The notes under the pieces are model-generated. The model was not told the origin of the DNA. It ran no database searches and saw nothing but the letters and a program-made list of their open reading frames with translations. The translations under genes were made by a program, and so were the position numbers. This document shows positions 6,118 to 7,728 of a stretch of 7,728 bases of DNA, in pieces. The stretch lies in the NCBI GenBank assembly GCA_946481225.1, contig CAMLNJ010000123.1, forward strand, positions 1-7,728, read 5' to 3'. Source of the DNA: an uncultured Verrucomicrobiota bacterium. Its GTDB lineage: Bacteria > Verrucomicrobiota > Verrucomicrobiae > Opitutales > Opitutaceae. Each line of letters begins with the position of its first letter. The first letter of the stretch is position 1.

Positions 6118-7728
6118 ATGCCTTCTGCCTCCATGCCATCCACCTCCGAAGCCATTGCCCACCAAGACGCTAACCGCGCCTTTCAACGCTCCATCGCTCG
6201 TTCCTTGGCTTTGGTTCCCTCTTTGCTCGTCGCCGGCGGGCTCAATGCCCAAACCAACGAGAGCGCCCCCGCCACCCCCGCAGCGCCCGCCCCGGAGGCA
6301 AACAAGGACGTGGTCGAGCTCGAGGAACTCGAAGTCCGCGGCGAGCGCCCCGCCACCACCCTTTCCTCTCCCCGCTTCACCCGCCCCTTGGCCGATATTC
6401 CGCAGACCTTCACCGTCGTGCCCCAGGAGGTCTTCAACCAGCAGGGCGCCCAGACCCTGAGCGACGTCCTGCGCAACACCCCCGGCATCACCTTCACCGC
6501 CGGCGAGGGAGGCAACGTCGCCTCCGGCGATAACTTCACCCTGCGCGGCTTCGACACCTCCAGCAGCATCTTCATCGACGGCGTGCGCGACACCGGTTCC
6601 TACAGCCGTCCCGTCTACAACACCGAGCAGGTCGAGATCGCCAAGGGCCCCGCCGGCGCCGACACCGGTCGCGGCGGCGCATCAGGCTACGTCAACCTCC
6701 AGACCAAGACTCCCAAGCTCCAAAACTTCGCCACCGGCGGCGCCAGCTACGGCGTCTCCGAAAAGGCCGGCGATCCCCAGCGCTCCGCCACCCTCGACTA
6801 CAACCGCGATCTCTCCGACCGATCCACCCTCCCCGGCATCGCCTTCCGCCTCAACCTCATGGTCCAGGACAGCGGCGTGCCCGGACGCGATTACGTCGAA
6901 AACACCGGCTGGGGCGCCTCGCCCTCGCTCGCCTTCGGGCTCGGCACCCCCACCCGCGTCATCCTCGCCGCCGGCGTCAACCATCAGGACAACCTCCCCG
7001 ATTCCGGCCTGCCCGTCGTCGCCTCGGGCCTGCCGCTCATCGAGGATCCCAACGGCGCCCCGCCCAACCCGACCAATCGCCCCTCCAGCGCCGACTTCGG
7101 CTCCGTCGACCAAGGCAACTACTACGGCTACGCCGACGAAGACTACGAGATCATCAAAAACCAGCGCTATCTCGTCCGACTCGAGCGCGACTTCACGCCC
7201 GACCTGATGCTCTTCAACCAGTCCGTCTTCTCCATCACCGACCGCGACCTGCTCACCAGCTACGTCCAGAACAGCAGCGCCGCCTCCACCGCGTTTTCGG
7301 CCGCCACGACCCCGGTCAATCCCGCCACCGGCGCGCGCCCAGCCTCCTTCACCAGCTTCGTCCCCGGCACGACCACCGTCACCCCCCGTCGCAACCACGT
7401 CGAGACCGACAATCGCATCGTCAACAACCAGACACAGCTCACCGCCGACTTCGAGACCGGCCCCGCCTCCCACACCCTCGGCCTCGGCCTCGATCTCAAC
7501 CGCGAGACCCAATACTCGCCCACCTGGCAGTTCACCGGCGGCACCGCCACCGATCTCTACAATCCCGACGCCCGCCGCGCCACCACCGTCGCCACCACGC
7601 CCTACCGCGCCGGCAACGATCCCTGCACCGACGTCAAAATCGAATCCGCCGCGATCTACGCCTTCGACACCACCGGCCTCGGCGAGCACTTCGATCTGAC
7701 CGGCTCGTATCGGGCAGAACACTACCAG
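6118..7728 (+). CDS. TonB-dependent siderophore receptor, Fiu-like (catecholate type), 3' end outside window
   Basis: The frame is open for 537 codons from ATG 6118 to the right edge. It encodes the N-terminal part of an outer-membrane receptor that imports ferric siderophores with TonB/ExbBD energy. A long n-region precedes a hydrophobic signal (about 29-42) with likely cleavage near LNA|QT (44/45). A Pro/Ala linker with a possible TonB box (VVELEELEV, 65-73) leads to the plug (about 90-198). Plug motifs are LADIPQTFTVV, TLSDVLRNTPGI, TLRGFDTSSSIFIDGVRD and NTEQVEIAKGPAGADTGRG. Beta-barrel strands follow from about 200. From memory, many segments line up with E. coli Fiu, including FTRP, GDN.TLRGFDTS.SIFIDG, NTEQVE, NLPDSGLP, NRETQ and AIYAFDT, so a catecholate ligand is the best guess. 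About 200 C-terminal residues are missing. The start is uncertain: in-frame ATGs at 6085, 6118 and 6133 all lack a Shine-Dalgarno site; 6118 is taken as a compromise and leaves the Fur-like site upstream of the coding region. Confidence 0.94.
   Translation, partial: MPSASMPSTSEAIAHQDANRAFQRSIARSLALVPSLLVAGGLNAQTNESAPATPAAPAPEANKDVVELEELEVRGERPATTLSSPRFTRPLADIPQTFTVVPQEVFNQQGAQTLSDVLRNTPGITFTAGEGGNVASGDNFTLRGFDTSSSIFIDGVRDTGSYSRPVYNTEQVEIAKGPAGADTGRGGASGYVNLQTKTPKLQNFATGGASYGVSEKAGDPQRSATLDYNRDLSDRSTLPGIAFRLNLMVQDSGVPGRDYVENTGWGASPSLAFGLGTPTRVILAAGVNHQDNLPDSGLPVVASGLPLIEDPNGAPPNPTNRPSSADFGSVDQGNYYGYADEDYEIIKNQRYLVRLERDFTPDLMLFNQSVFSITDRDLLTSYVQNSSAASTAFSAATTPVNPATGARPASFTSFVPGTTTVTPRRNHVETDNRIVNNQTQLTADFETGPASHTLGLGLDLNRETQYSPTWQFTGGTATDLYNPDARRATTVATTPYRAGNDPCTDVKIESAAIYAFDTTGLGEHFDLTGSYRAEHYQ

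Noticed and set aside
6682..7722. A 346-codon minus-strand frame opposite the TonB-dependent receptor.
   Set aside because: It is a Gly/Val/Ala/Asp-rich antisense of a clearly recognisable plug and barrel sequence, with no motifs of its own.

Overview
The window looks like a chromosomal segment of a high-GC Gram-negative bacterium. It is most likely from Verrucomicrobiota and perhaps an Opitutaceae-like lineage, although no 16S or other decisive marker is present. The clues are a prepilin-like protein of the FTLIELL type that enters a probable H-X9-DG C-terminus at the left edge, weak or absent Shine-Dalgarno sites on most genes, strongly C/G-ending codons in every gene but that one, and an outer-membrane TonB-dependent receptor.

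Layout, left to right: (1) 1-620, minus, a pseudopilin-like secreted or pilus-associated protein whose 3' end lies outside the window; (2) 621-990, a gene-free stretch of about 370 bp; (3) 991-1068, minus, tRNA-His(GTG) with G-1 and CCA both encoded; (4) 1173-2045, plus, an ElyC/YdcF-type (DUF218) inner-membrane envelope factor, followed by a hairpin that is a plausible shared terminator for the convergent clpX; (5) 2126-3490, minus, clpX, with no clpP next to it in the window; (6) 3614-4723, minus, an FMN-dependent alpha-hydroxy-acid oxidase/dehydrogenase; (7) 4745-6046, minus, a TPR-like helical protein of unknown function placed only 21 bp upstream of the FMN enzyme; (8) 6118 (or 6085) to the right edge, plus, a TonB-dependent siderophore receptor that resembles the catecholate receptor Fiu of E. 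coli.

The most interesting part is the divergent region near 6020-6120. The siderophore receptor and the TPR/FMN-enzyme pair are transcribed away from each other. The short DNA between and inside their 5' ends carries three Fur-box-like TGAGA... sites spaced about 30 bp apart. The best is TGAGAAAGAGTCTCA at 6086-6100. This suggests that iron may co-regulate all three genes, so that the TPR protein and flavin oxidase would form an accessory module of siderophore uptake or of release of iron from an alpha-hydroxy-carboxylate ligand. That function is inference; the layout and motifs are directly visible. The rest is ordinary housekeeping content (tRNA, protein unfolding, envelope biogenesis).
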